From Actinomycetota bacterium (lineage in GTDB: Bacteria; Actinomycetota; Actinomycetes; Actinomycetales; Dermatophilaceae), in contig JAIUNK010000030.1 of the NCBI GenBank assembly GCA_020161845.1, positions 1-55,922 of the forward strand: a stretch of DNA of 55,922 bases. Reading direction: 5' to 3'. Numbering within the stretch: the stretch's first letter is position 1; every line of letters starts with the position of its first letter. Below are positions 34,754 through 43,169 of the stretch, in pieces. The notes below the pieces were generated by a model, which was not told the DNA's origin, made no database searches, and saw nothing but the letters and a program-made list of their open reading frames with translations. The translations under genes were made by a program, and so were the position numbers.

Positions 34754-36826
34754 GTGCCAGCGGCGTTCGGCGCAGCGCCGTACGGTGGAGCGGTGCTCGC
34801 CCATCCCCGCCGCGGTTCCTCGGGTCCGCCGGTGCGCAGTCTCGCCGACGATCTGCGCGCCCGCAGCGACGCCGAGCTGGCCGAACTGCTGGCGGCCCGA
34901 CCGGACCTCTCCCGGCCGCTGCCCGGCGACCTGACGGCGCTGGCGGCCCGCGCCGCGACTCCGGCGAGCCTGTCCCGGGCCGTGGACGCCCTCGACGCGG
35001 GCGCTCTCAGCGTGCTCCACGCCCTGGTCGGGGCGGGCGATCCGGTGCAGGAGGCGCAGCTGCGCCGGGACCTGGGGCTCACCGCCGCAGCCCTGCGCGC
35101 GGCCGTGACCGATCTCTGGCGGGTGGCGCTGGTCTGGCGGGGCGGGGACGGCTGGCACGTGCCGCGGGGGGTCGCCGACATCCTCGGACCGTCGCAGGCG
35201 CCGGCGGTCGTCCTGGACCAGCCGCCGCTGCCGGCTCGCGAGGTGGGCCCCGAGCCGGTGGACTCCGCGGCGGGGGCTGCGACGGCGGACCTGCTCGAGA
35301 TGGTCGACGAGCTGGCCGACCTGTGGGGGCCCACGCCGCCTCGGGTGCTGCGCGCCGGTGGCCTGGCGGTCGCCGATCTCAAGACCGTCGCCGAGGCGCT
35401 GGACCTGCCCCCCGCGCATGCCGCGTTCGTGGTCGAGATCGCCTATGCCGCCGGTCTTGTCGACGACGACGGCGCACTGGATCCGGTGTGGGCACCGACC
35501 GCGGCGTACGACGACTGGCAGCAATCCGGACCGGCCGGTCGCTGGCTGAGCCTGGCGCAGGCGTGGCTGGCCACGACCCGCGCGCCCTCCCTGGTCGGAC
35601 GGCGGCACCAGGAGAAGGGCCCGGCGATCAATGCCCTCGCCGAGGGCGCCGCCACCGCACTGGGCCGGTCCGTGCGGCACGACGTCCTGTCCCTGCTCGC
35701 GGCGGTTCCCCCCGGCGCGGCGCCGGACGTTGCGGCGATCCAGGCCCGGCTGGCCTGGCTGCGGCCGCGCCGGCCCGCGGCGGTGCTGGCGGAACTGGCT
35801 GCTGCCGCGCTGGCGGAGGCGGCGTGGCTGGGGATGACGGGGTACGGCGCGCTCGCGTCGGCCGGGCGGGCCCTGCTGCGCGGGGCTGCCGAGGAGGAGA
35901 TCATCGCCGCCCTGACGCTGCCCGATCCGGTCGACCACGTCCTGCTGCAGGCCGATCTCACCGCGGTGGCGCCCGGCCGGTTGGAGGGCCGGCTCGCGGC
36001 GTTTCTGCGGCTCGCGGCCGACGTCGAGTCCCGGGGCGGGGCGACCGTCTACCGGTTCACGCCGGGCAGCCTGCGCCGCCCGCTGGATGCCGGGTGGGAC
36101 GCCCAACAGGTGCTCGACGCCCTCGACGGCGCCAGCAGCACCGGCGTACCGCAGCCGCTGGCCTATCTCGTCGGCGACGTGGCGCGCCGGCATGGCGGCT
36201 TGCGGGTGGGGGCGGCCACGGCGTACGTGCGCAGCGACGACCACGTGGCCATCGAGGACCTGGTGGAGCGGCCGGACCTGGGGGCGTACCGGCTGCGCCG
36301 CCTCGCCCCCGGCGTGGCCGTCGCCCAGGTCGCGCCCAATGTGCTGCTCAGCGCGCTGCGCCAGGCCGGGCTGTTGCCCGTCGCGGAGGGTCCCGAGGGC
36401 GCGGTCGTGGTCCCGCCGACGACCCATCACCGGGCCCGGACCCGGCGCGGGGCCCACTCGCTGCCGGGTGCGGGCCGCGCCGGGGCTTCGCGGCCGGCGC
36501 CCCAGGCGGATCCGCCGCTGAGCGCGGCGGTGCACCGCCTGCGCGACGGCGAGGAGCGGCTGCGCTCGGCCGAGGTGCACCGCGCCGACCTGGCGCGCAG
36601 CCCGCTGCAGGAGCTCGACCCGGGCCGGCTCGCCGCGCACCTGCGCGATGCCGCGGCGGCCGAGCGCGCGGTCTGGATCGCCGTGGTCGACGCGACCGGC
36701 TCGCCGCGTCGCCTGCGGCTGCGCCCCGACCGGATCGAGGGCGGCCGGGTGTACGGCGCGGTCGACGCGGGACCCGGCCGGTCGTTCTCGCTGCACCGGA
36801 TCAGCGCGGTCGGGCCCGCCGAATGA
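34754..36826 (+). CDS. XPB/Ssl2 helicase-associated protein (Rv0862c-like)
   Basis: The product has 690 residues. It starts with [41 protein letters not shown], a pattern of the actinobacterial helicase-associated family, then winged-helix-like repeats ([32 protein letters not shown]). The middle ([26 protein letters not shown] and [25 protein letters not shown]) matches the XPB/Ssl2-associated domain. The C-terminus resembles a WYL-like module ([29 protein letters not shown]). In mycobacteria the XPB helicase gene is adjacent, but here the next gene is a VOC protein. GTG 34754 follows AGAGG at 6 nt. Confidence 0.85.
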   Translation: MPAAFGAAPYGGAVLAHPRRGSSGPPVRSLADDLRARSDAELAELLAARPDLSRPLPGDLTALAARAATPASLSRAVDALDAGALSVLHALVGAGDPVQEAQLRRDLGLTAAALRAAVTDLWRVALVWRGGDGWHVPRGVADILGPSQAPAVVLDQPPLPAREVGPEPVDSAAGAATADLLEMVDELADLWGPTPPRVLRAGGLAVADLKTVAEALDLPPAHAAFVVEIAYAAGLVDDDGALDPVWAPTAAYDDWQQSGPAGRWLSLAQAWLATTRAPSLVGRRHQEKGPAINALAEGAATALGRSVRHDVLSLLAAVPPGAAPDVAAIQARLAWLRPRRPAAVLAELAAAALAEAAWLGMTGYGALASAGRALLRGAAEEEIIAALTLPDPVDHVLLQADLTAVAPGRLEGRLAAFLRLAADVESRGGATVYRFTPGSLRRPLDAGWDAQQVLDALDGASSTGVPQPLAYLVGDVARRHGGLRVGAATAYVRSDDHVAIEDLVERPDLGAYRLRRLAPGVAVAQVAPNVLLSALRQAGLLPVAEGPEGAVVVPPTTHHRARTRRGAHSLPGAGRAGASRPAPQADPPLSAAVHRLRDGEERLRSAEVHRADLARSPLQELDPGRLAAHLRDAAAAERAVWIAVVDATGSPRRLRLRPDRIEGGRVYGAVDAGPGRSFSLHRISAVGPAE

Positions 36827-36851
36827 GCCGCCCGCCTCCTAGGGTGGTGCC

Positions 36852-37202
36852 GTGGTGAGGATCTCGACCGTCGTCGTCGACTGCTACGACGCGCCCGGGC
36901 TCGCGCAGTTCTGGGCCGCCGTGCTGAACTGCCCGACGCGTTTCGAGGCCGAGGAGTACGTCGTGCTGATGAGCGCCCCCGAGGTCGCTTTTCAGGCGGT
37001 CCCCGATCCCACCCCGGGCAAGAACCGTTGGCATGTCGACCTGGCCGTCGAGGATCTGGCGGCCGAGACCGCGCGCCTGCTGGAGCTCGGCGCGACCCTC
37101 GTGGAACGCGTGTCGATGCGCGGCGGCGAATGGTCCGTGCTGGCCGACCCGGAGGGCAACCAGTTCTGCGTCGTGGGTCCGTTCGACCTCGACAACGCGT
37201 AG
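36852..37202 (+). CDS. VOC (glyoxalase/bleomycin resistance) family protein
   Basis: The product has 116 residues, one VOC unit: ISTVVVDCYDAPGLAQFWAAVLNC at the start, FQAVPDPTPGKNRWHVDLAVEDLAAETARLLELGA in the centre and WSVLADPEGNQFCVVGP at the end. The usual first metal His is replaced (VVDCYD), and H61 in RWHVDL is kept, so metal binding is uncertain. GTG 36852 is preceded by TAGGGT (36840-36845) at 6 nt, a leaderless layout. The substrate is unknown. Confidence 0.87.
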   Translation: MVRISTVVVDCYDAPGLAQFWAAVLNCPTRFEAEEYVVLMSAPEVAFQAVPDPTPGKNRWHVDLAVEDLAAETARLLELGATLVERVSMRGGEWSVLADPEGNQFCVVGPFDLDNA

Positions 37203-37233
37203 CTCCGGCGGGGCCGACTGGACTGGTGGCGGC

Positions 37234-38187
37234 TCAGCGCAACCGCAGCCGCGCCCACACGCCGAGGTGGTCGGTCCGGGGCACGGCCACGGTGCCGGCG
37301 TCGACCACCTGGAATCCGCTGGACAACACGTGGTCGATCTGGGTGAACGCCGGCAGCCGCCGGCTGGACGGCCAGGTCGGGGTCCATGCTTGACCGGTGA
37401 CGCGGAGGGCATCGTCCATGCCGGCGGCCAGCTCGCGGAACGCCGGATGCGGCCAGCCGGAGTTGAAGTCGCCGGCCACGATGAGCGGGCCGGTCGTCTC
37501 CTGGCGCCACCGCGCCAGGGCAGCCAGGTCCGAGCGCCACGCGGGGAGCTTCGCCTCCGAGGTCGGGGACCGCGGGTGGACACCCCGCAGCGTCACCGGG
37601 TGGCCCGCCACGTCCAGCCGTACGATCGGCTGCTGCGGCTTGGTCGGATCGTCCTCGTGGTCCGCGTGGTCGTCGCGCTGCAGCACGGTCATCGGGAGCC
37701 GGGACAGCACGGCCGTGCCGGCGGATTCGGGGAGGCTGCGGCCGGAGTCGTACGGCAGCTCGGCGCGGATCCCGGTGCGACCGCTCAACCGGGCCACAAA
37801 CCGCTGGTCGGCCTCGGTGAGCACGAGGACGTCGATGCGCCGCTGCGCCACGATCGTGGCGATGCTGGCGACGTCGGCCATGCCGTATTGCACATTCAGG
37901 GCCAGCACGGTGAGCTCCGGGCCGTCGGCGGGCCGCTGCGGTGCCGGGCGCAGGACCGGCACCATGGCGACCGCGCTGACCAGCAGGGCGATCAGCGCAA
38001 TCAGGACCGCGCGGCGGGCGCGCAGCAGCGCGGCGAGCCCGGCCACCGCCAGGGCGGCGGCCGGGACCACCAGGTAGAGCGCCTGGGCCATCGGGGCCGG
38101 GCCGGTGAGGTCCCACCACCACACGGTGGCGGCCAGCAGCGCGATGACGGCGAGAACCTGCAGCGCCCGGCCAACGCGGGACTTCAC
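37234..38187 (-). CDS. Membrane endonuclease/exonuclease/phosphatase (EEP) family protein
   Basis: The product has 317 residues. Three N-terminal helices (VLAVIALLAATVWWW, ALYLVVPAAALAVAGLAALL, VLIALIALLVSAVAMVPVL) are followed by an EEP domain outside or at the membrane: LTVLALNVQYGMAD, VLVLTEADQRF, LRGVHPRSP, VAGDFNSGWPHPAF, TQIDHVLSS and RTDHLGVWARL, holding the expected Asn, Glu, Asp, Asn, Asp and His. GTG 38187 overlaps the peptidase stop by 4 nt. Similar proteins are annotated as VanJ-like; the substrate is unknown. Confidence 0.88.
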   Translation of the reverse strand: MKSRVGRALQVLAVIALLAATVWWWDLTGPAPMAQALYLVVPAAALAVAGLAALLRARRAVLIALIALLVSAVAMVPVLRPAPQRPADGPELTVLALNVQYGMADVASIATIVAQRRIDVLVLTEADQRFVARLSGRTGIRAELPYDSGRSLPESAGTAVLSRLPMTVLQRDDHADHEDDPTKPQQPIVRLDVAGHPVTLRGVHPRSPTSEAKLPAWRSDLAALARWRQETTGPLIVAGDFNSGWPHPAFRELAAGMDDALRVTGQAWTPTWPSSRRLPAFTQIDHVLSSGFQVVDAGTVAVPRTDHLGVWARLRLR

Positions 38188-40178
38188 CAGATCCGGACCC
38201 GCTCCTGCTCGGGCAGCCACAGGGCGTCGCCCTCGCGGACGTCGAAGGCGTCGTAGAACTCCGTCAGGTTGCGCACGATGTTCGCGCGGAACTCCCCCGG
38301 CGAATGCGGATCGACCGCGAGCAGCCGCCGGGCTTCCTCGGGGCGGGCCGCCATCCGCCAGATCTGCGCCCAGCCGGCGAAGAACCTCTGGTCGCCGGTG
38401 AGATCGTCGATGATCGGGGCGTCGGCGTCGCCGCGGGCGATCCGGTAGGCCAGGTGCGCGATGGTCACCCCGCCGAGGTCGCCGATGTTCTCCCCCACGG
38501 TGAGGGCGCCGTTGACCTGCTCCTGGGGCAGGTCGCGCGGGTGGAAGCCGTCGTACTGCGTGATGAGCCGGCCGGCGCGCTCGTCGAAGGCCGCCCGGTC
38601 CGCCTCGGTCCACCAGTCGAGCAGGGCGCCCGCGCCGTCGTACCGGCTGCCCTGGTCATCGAAGCCGTGCCCGATCTCGTGCCCGATGACCGAGCCGATC
38701 GCGCCGTAGTTGACGGCGTCGTCGGCGTCGACGTCGAAGAACGGCGGCTGCAGGATCGCGGCGGGGAAGACGATCTCGTTCATCCCCGGGTTGTAGTAGG
38801 CGTTGACCGTCTGGGCGTTCATGAACCACTCGTCCCGGTCGATCGGGGCGCCCAGCTTGCGCCACATCCGATCGGTCTCGAAGGCATACCCCGCCCGCAC
38901 GTTGCCGAGCAGGTCGTCCTCGCTGAACGTCAGACCCGTGTAGTCCCGCCACCGGGCCGGGCAGCCGATCTTCGGGGTGAACGCGTCGAGCTTGGCCAGG
39001 GCCTTCTCGCGGGTCGCGGGCGTCATCCAGGCCAGCTCACCGATGTCGCGGCGGTAGGCCTCGACCAGGTTGCCGACGAGTTCGGCCATCCGCTCGCTGG
39101 CGTGCGGCGGGTAGTGGCGCTCGACGTACAGCCGTCCCGCGTCCTCCCCCACCAGCTGGTCGACCAGCGCCACGCCGCGCTTCCAGCGGTCGCGCTGCTG
39201 CGGGGTGCCGGACAGCGTGCGTCCGTAGAAGTCGAAGTTCTCCGCGACGAGCGCGTCGTGCAGGTAGGGGGCGTAGGCGTGCAGGATCGCCGAGCGCAGC
39301 CACGCCCGCCACGACGCGACGTCAGCTTCCTGGAGCTGCTCGGACAGGGCCGCCAGGAAGGAGGGCTGCCGCATGACGAGGGCGTCGTACGCCGTGTCGG
39401 GGGCGCCGGTCGCCGCGAGCCACTCCCGCCACGGCACGTGTGGCGCCTGCTCGGTCAGGCCGGCGAGGTCGGTGAGCGTGTAGCTCTTGACGGCGTCGCG
39501 TCGGGTCACCCGGTCCCAGTGGCCGGCGGCGAGCCGGGTCTCCAGGCCCATCACGCGCTCGGCGTCGGCGGCGGCGGTGGCCTCGTCGGCGCCGCCGATG
39601 GCGAACACCTTGGTCAGATGCGCCAGGTACGCCGTGCGGATCGGCGCATAGGCGTCCTCGCGGTAGTACGCCTCGTCGGGCAGCCCGATCCCGGACTGCT
39701 CCAGGAAGGTGACATAGCGGTCGGGCTGGCCGGGGTCGGTGTTGACGTAGGCCTCGACGAGTCCGCCGACGCCCTCCCGCTGCAGCCGCCCGAGCAGCAC
39801 CATCGCGGCCGCGCCATCCTCGACGCCGGCCGCCTCGGCCAGCAGCGGGGCGATGGGGGCCAGGCCCTCGGCCTCGGCCCGGGCCTGGTCGAGGAAGGAC
39901 GCGCAAAGGGTGCGGGCCAGGGCGCCGGGCCGGCGCGCGTCGGCGGTGACCGGATCTGCGGCGCTGTCGCCGTTTGCTGCGACATCGTCGCGGTTCTCGG
40001 TCAACAGCGTCCGCATGTCCTCCTCGGCGCGCTCGCGCAGGATGTCGAACGTGCCATAGCGGCCACGGTCGGGCGGCACCGGGGTGGCGGCGATCCACGC
40101 GGCGTTGACAAACCCGAACAGGTCGTCCTGCGGCCGGATCGTGGTGTCGATTCCCGCCAGGTCGATCCCTGAGCGCAT
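38184..40178 (-). CDS. M13-family zinc metallopeptidase (neprilysin/PepO/Zmp1-like)
   Basis: The product has 664 residues, close to the roughly 663 of mycobacterial Zmp1. The zinc site is H500-E-I-G-H504 (GHEIGHGFDDQG) with the third ligand E563 (GENIGDLGG), and NAYYNPGMNEIVFPAAILQPPFF precedes it, a substrate-binding landmark of M13. ATG 40178 gives MRSGIDLAGIDTTIRPQDDLFGFVN and lies 6 nt after AGGAGG on the minus strand (40185-40190). No signal peptide is visible. The stop overlaps the EEP gene start. Confidence 0.95.
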   Translation of the reverse strand: MRSGIDLAGIDTTIRPQDDLFGFVNAAWIAATPVPPDRGRYGTFDILRERAEEDMRTLLTENRDDVAANGDSAADPVTADARRPGALARTLCASFLDQARAEAEGLAPIAPLLAEAAGVEDGAAAMVLLGRLQREGVGGLVEAYVNTDPGQPDRYVTFLEQSGIGLPDEAYYREDAYAPIRTAYLAHLTKVFAIGGADEATAAADAERVMGLETRLAAGHWDRVTRRDAVKSYTLTDLAGLTEQAPHVPWREWLAATGAPDTAYDALVMRQPSFLAALSEQLQEADVASWRAWLRSAILHAYAPYLHDALVAENFDFYGRTLSGTPQQRDRWKRGVALVDQLVGEDAGRLYVERHYPPHASERMAELVGNLVEAYRRDIGELAWMTPATREKALAKLDAFTPKIGCPARWRDYTGLTFSEDDLLGNVRAGYAFETDRMWRKLGAPIDRDEWFMNAQTVNAYYNPGMNEIVFPAAILQPPFFDVDADDAVNYGAIGSVIGHEIGHGFDDQGSRYDGAGALLDWWTEADRAAFDERAGRLITQYDGFHPRDLPQEQVNGALTVGENIGDLGGVTIAHLAYRIARGDADAPIIDDLTGDQRFFAGWAQIWRMAARPEEARRLLAVDPHSPGEFRANIVRNLTEFYDAFDVREGDALWLPEQERVRIW

Positions 40179-40283
40179 GAGGAACCTCCTTCGTCGTCTC
40201 GAGGGACAACCTACGTGGCGGTACCGACAGCCCCCAAGCGAGCAAGGGCGACACCGGACGTCGTCCGCCGACGCCCTTCGACA

Positions 40284-40327
40284 AGCTGTGGCAAAGGGCG
40301 GTGCCGGCACCGCCCTTTGCCACAGCT
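40284..40327. repeat. Perfect 44-bp palindromic element, copy 1
   Basis: All 22 bp on each side of the centre at 40305/40306 are complementary; the core is GGTGCCGGCACC and the outer end AGCTGTGGC / GCCACAGCT. It is followed by AAGGAC. It lies between the methyltransferase stop (40396) and the peptidase start (40178), both minus strand. See copy 2 at 41099-41134. Confidence 0.95.
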
Positions 40328-40395
40328 AAGGACACCGGCCGACGGGAAGGCACCGGCCGACGCCAGCGCGCGGCCACGCTCCAGGTGGGCCGGAG

Positions 40396-40998
40396 TCACG
40401 GAGCGGGTTTCTCCCACGTCACGAGGTAGCGACCGAGCCACAGCCGGCGATACGAGCGGCCGGGCCACTCGTCCGCGGTCATCCGATTGACCTCGCCGTA
40501 GGTGTGCGGTGGGGGCCAGACGATCGGGGCGGAGTGCTCCCATGTCCGTCGGACGCCGGTCGCGACGGCGATGCCGACAGCCGAGAGCAGCGACATCGGC
40601 CAGTCCAGCGGGCCGGCCTTCGCCAACCCGACGACGCCCACCGTTCCGCCGGGCCGGGTCAGGTCGCCCAGCCGACGAAGGGCCGCCACCGTGTCGGGCA
40701 TGTGGTGCAGGGTCGCGTTCGACACGACGACGTCGAAGCTGCCGGGCTGCAGCGAATGGGTGTGGAGGTCGCCCTGGGTCCAGTCGACGGGTTTCTTCGG
40801 CCACCGCGCGCGGGCTCGGAGTACGACGCCTTCGTCCGCGTCGAGGGCGACTACATGGCAGCCGGCATCTGCGAGCCGGGCGCTCAGGAACCCATCGCCG
40901 CAGCCCACGTCGAGAACGCGCTGGCCGGGGCGGGTCAGCCTGACGAGGAGTCGGTCGTAGTGGATATTGAGGTTCCACGGCTCCCGGGTCCGATCCAC
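40396..40998 (-). CDS. Class I SAM-dependent methyltransferase
   Basis: The product has 200 residues. The SAM site reads RVLDVGCGDGFLSARLADAGCHVVALDAD, then DVVVSNATLHHMPDTVAALRRLGDLTRPGG (both in segments), typical of Methyltransf_11/25 proteins. The C-terminal part (HTYGEVNRMTADEWPGRSYRRLWLGRYLVTW) is as in small uncharacterised actinobacterial methyltransferases. GTG 40998 (VDRTREPWNLNIHYDRLLV) is chosen because TAGCCT (minus strand, 41006-41011) lies 7 nt upstream; the longer frame to 41121 would translate the palindromic repeat. The substrate is unknown. Confidence 0.85.
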   Translation of the reverse strand: MDRTREPWNLNIHYDRLLVRLTRPGQRVLDVGCGDGFLSARLADAGCHVVALDADEGVVLRARARWPKKPVDWTQGDLHTHSLQPGSFDVVVSNATLHHMPDTVAALRRLGDLTRPGGTVGVVGLAKAGPLDWPMSLLSAVGIAVATGVRRTWEHSAPIVWPPPHTYGEVNRMTADEWPGRSYRRLWLGRYLVTWEKPAP

Positions 40999-41051
40999 GC
41001 TGGCGAGGCTACCGGCGTCACAACCGGCCACCGTCGCGAACCATTGTCGTC

Positions 41052-41134
41052 GAGTGCGGCAAAGGGCGGCGCCTGTGCCCGATGTTGACGTGCTGAGTGC
41101 GGCGAAAGGCGGTGCCGGCACCGCCTTTCGCCGC
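41052..41134. repeat. Palindromic element copy 2 (41099-41134) with a preceding half copy
   Basis: 41099-41134 is a perfect 36-bp palindrome starting GCGGCGAAAGG with core GGTGCCGGCACC. It is followed by AGCTAAGGAC, the same tail as copy 1. A half copy, GAGTGCGGCAAAGGGCGG at 41052-41069, lies 43 bp before the matching GAGTGCGGCGAAAGGCGG of copy 2. Copy 1 and copy 2 differ at three stem positions, each matched by the complementary change in the other arm. Confidence 0.92.
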
Positions 41135-41198
41135 AGCTAAGGACTCGAGTGTCAGCCCTTCCGGGGTGGGAGTGGGGCGTGCAGCCGAGGGGGCGCGG

Positions 41199-42968
41199 TT
41201 ATTGGCGGCGGCTCCAGCGGATGGCGCCGTCGACCAGGCGCCCGGCGAGGCCGCGGGTGTGGACGTCGGTGTGGTGTCGGGTACACAGCAGCGCAAGGTT
41301 GTCGACGTTGGTCTCGCCGAGGTCTGTGGTCCATTCGCGCAGATGGTGGGCCTCGCACCAGGACGATGGTCGGTCACAGCCGGGGAAGGTGCAGCACCCG
41401 TCCCGTAGCCGCAGGTAGCGGACCTGATCCGGGGAGGCGAGCCGGGATGCCCGGCCCAGGTCGAGGACCGCGCCGTCGGTGCCGAGTACCGCTGGGATGA
41501 TCCGGGCATCACACGCCAACCGCCGAACCGTGGCCGGGGTCAGCGGAGTGCCGAACCCGTCCAGCCCGTACCCCCGCCCCGCCCCTCGACCCGTCGACTC
41601 ATTTAACCTGGCCGACCCCGCTGTCCCCGCACTGCCCGTTGACCTGGCCGACCCCGTCGACCCCGCGCTGCTCGCCGACCCCGCGCTGCCCGTCGACCCG
41701 GCGCCGCCCCTCGATGCCTGCACGCCGCACGAGTCCTCCCGGGCGCCGTCTTGGCCTCGGGGCTGAGCGCAGTCGTCGCCGGCGCTCTCGGTGTGGTCGT
41801 CGCCGTCGCTCTCGGTGTGGTCGTGGCCGGCGCTCTCGGCGCAGTCCTGGCCGGCGCGCTGAGCGCGGTCCTGGCTGGTGCGCTGGGCGTAATAGGCGCG
41901 GACCTTCTCGGCCAGCAGGTCGTGGTCGATCGTGATGATGATCTGGGCCTTGGCCGCCGAGCCCGGCCGGACGTGGCCGCTCAACGTCGGGTCGGTTGCC
42001 ACGATGCGGGCCATCTCGATGATCGCGTCCAGGTTGCGCTGCTCCGCGGTCCGAGTATCGACTTCGCCGTCCGCGGTCGGGGTCGGTGCGGCCAGCGCAT
42101 CCAGCGCGGCTTTGAGGGCGGCGTAGTCGTCGTTGGTCATCGCGTACCGACCGACCCACATCCCGGTGCCGTCCTTGACCGGGGTGGTGAACCGCCGCTG
42201 GCGGTGCAGCTCCTTCTGCTGCTCCTCGAAGTCACCCTCGTCGCCGTAGCTGGCGATCAGCGCTTCTTTGAGGCTGCCCAACTGGGACGCGGAGGCCCCG
42301 GTGGCGGCGTGCGCGATCAATTCTCCCGCCGCCGCCTCCCACCAGTCGGTGGGGATTTTGACGGCCAACGTCGACAAGTCAGCCCCGAGTCGGGCGCCGA
42401 CCGTCAGGGAGATCCGACCGTCCCGGACCGCCGCGGTCAGCGGCGCCAGCTCGGGCCGGCGGGACTGCTCCCAGCACGTGCGGTAGGTCCCCGCTACCCC
42501 GGCCGTGACTGGCGCACCGGCCGCGGCGGCCTGGTCCTGCACCCACGCGGTGATCCTCGGACCGATCGGCCGCGGCGAATCATCCGAGGCGGCGACCACC
42601 CCACGGGCGACGGCCTCGGCCAGCACGGCCGCCGAGGCCCCTTCTGCCAACGCCCGCAGCGCCACCAAGTCCCCGAACAACCCCGCCAGCTCGTCCGTCG
42701 GCACCAACGCCAACACGTCGCCCAGCGCGAGAGGCCCAGCCGTTCCACCCCTGATCGAGCCGGCACCCGTGCCGATAGAGTCAGCTGCTGCGCCGTCGTT
42801 GGGGTCGGGTGCTCCGCCGCTGATGGGGTCGGCCGAACTCAATGCCCCGCCCGTCAAGGTGCCTAATCCGGCTTGCACCCGACGTACCGTCTCCCGCATC
42901 CAGCACGCCGCCTCGTACGACGACAACCCAGCCACCGGAGCCGGCGCGAAGGTGTCCGTCGAGCTCAT
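41199..42968 (-). CDS. DUF222 / HNH endonuclease-domain protein (13E12 repeat family)
   Basis: The product has 589 residues. The DUF222 region covers residues about 75-340 (LAGLFGDLVALRALAEGASAAVLAEAV, LTVGARLGADLSTLAVKIPTDWW). The C-terminal HNH nuclease reads LRLRDGCCTFPGCDRPSSWCEAHHLREWTTDLGETNVDNLALLCTRHHTDVH (in segments), with two Cys and the His-Asn-His residues. Between them lie two low-complexity blocks: a DD-HTES-type repeat near residue 390 and a Gly/Ser/Ala/Thr repeat near 430-455. ATG 42968 lies 5 nt from TATAAT (leaderless) and an inverted repeat flanks the promoter. Family members are numerous in actinobacteria and often DNA-damage induced. Confidence 0.93.
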   Translation of the reverse strand: MSSTDTFAPAPVAGLSSYEAACWMRETVRRVQAGLGTLTGGALSSADPISGGAPDPNDGAAADSIGTGAGSIRGGTAGPLALGDVLALVPTDELAGLFGDLVALRALAEGASAAVLAEAVARGVVAASDDSPRPIGPRITAWVQDQAAAAGAPVTAGVAGTYRTCWEQSRRPELAPLTAAVRDGRISLTVGARLGADLSTLAVKIPTDWWEAAAGELIAHAATGASASQLGSLKEALIASYGDEGDFEEQQKELHRQRRFTTPVKDGTGMWVGRYAMTNDDYAALKAALDALAAPTPTADGEVDTRTAEQRNLDAIIEMARIVATDPTLSGHVRPGSAAKAQIIITIDHDLLAEKVRAYYAQRTSQDRAQRAGQDCAESAGHDHTESDGDDHTESAGDDCAQPRGQDGAREDSCGVQASRGGAGSTGSAGSASSAGSTGSARSTGSAGTAGSARLNESTGRGAGRGYGLDGFGTPLTPATVRRLACDARIIPAVLGTDGAVLDLGRASRLASPDQVRYLRLRDGCCTFPGCDRPSSWCEAHHLREWTTDLGETNVDNLALLCTRHHTDVHTRGLAGRLVDGAIRWSRRQ

Positions 42969-42973
42969 AGCCC

Positions 42974-43030
42974 ATTATATCGAACACATCACCGATCACG
43001 CAAGCACGAGGTGCCCGTTATGTTCGATAT
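42974..43030 (-). promoter_or_regulatory. Near-consensus promoter of the HNH gene with flanking inverted repeat
   Basis: On the minus strand TTGCGT (42998-43003) and TATAAT (42974-42979) are spaced by 18 nt and the ATG follows 5 nt after TATAAT. ATATCGAACA (42977-42986) overlaps the -10, and its inverted copy TGTTCGATAT lies at 43021-43030, just upstream of the -35. Each arm contains TCGAAC/GTTCGA, the half-site of the actinobacterial LexA box, but the spacing is not the canonical 4 nt. Confidence 0.65.
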
Positions 43031-43169
43031 TAAATACGGACTCACTCGGCAGACGCCACGAGCGGCGCTGAGTGGCACACGAATTCGACCCGCATAGAAC
43101 TGTCATCCAGATCACAAGTCGGGTTATGACATTAGTGGTGGTGAGTTGAGGCCTCCCAGCGCGCCGCCG

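Noticed and set aside
40284-41134. CRISPR or riboswitch explanation for the palindromic repeats.
   Set aside because: There are only two full copies about 0.8 kb apart without spacers, and they are not in leader regions with any known riboswitch core.
43101-43116. Crp/GlxR-like site TGTCATCCAGATCACA between the HNH and MMPL genes.
   Set aside because: One arm departs from consensus and the site is about 130 bp upstream of the HNH start, behind another promoter structure; too weak to call.
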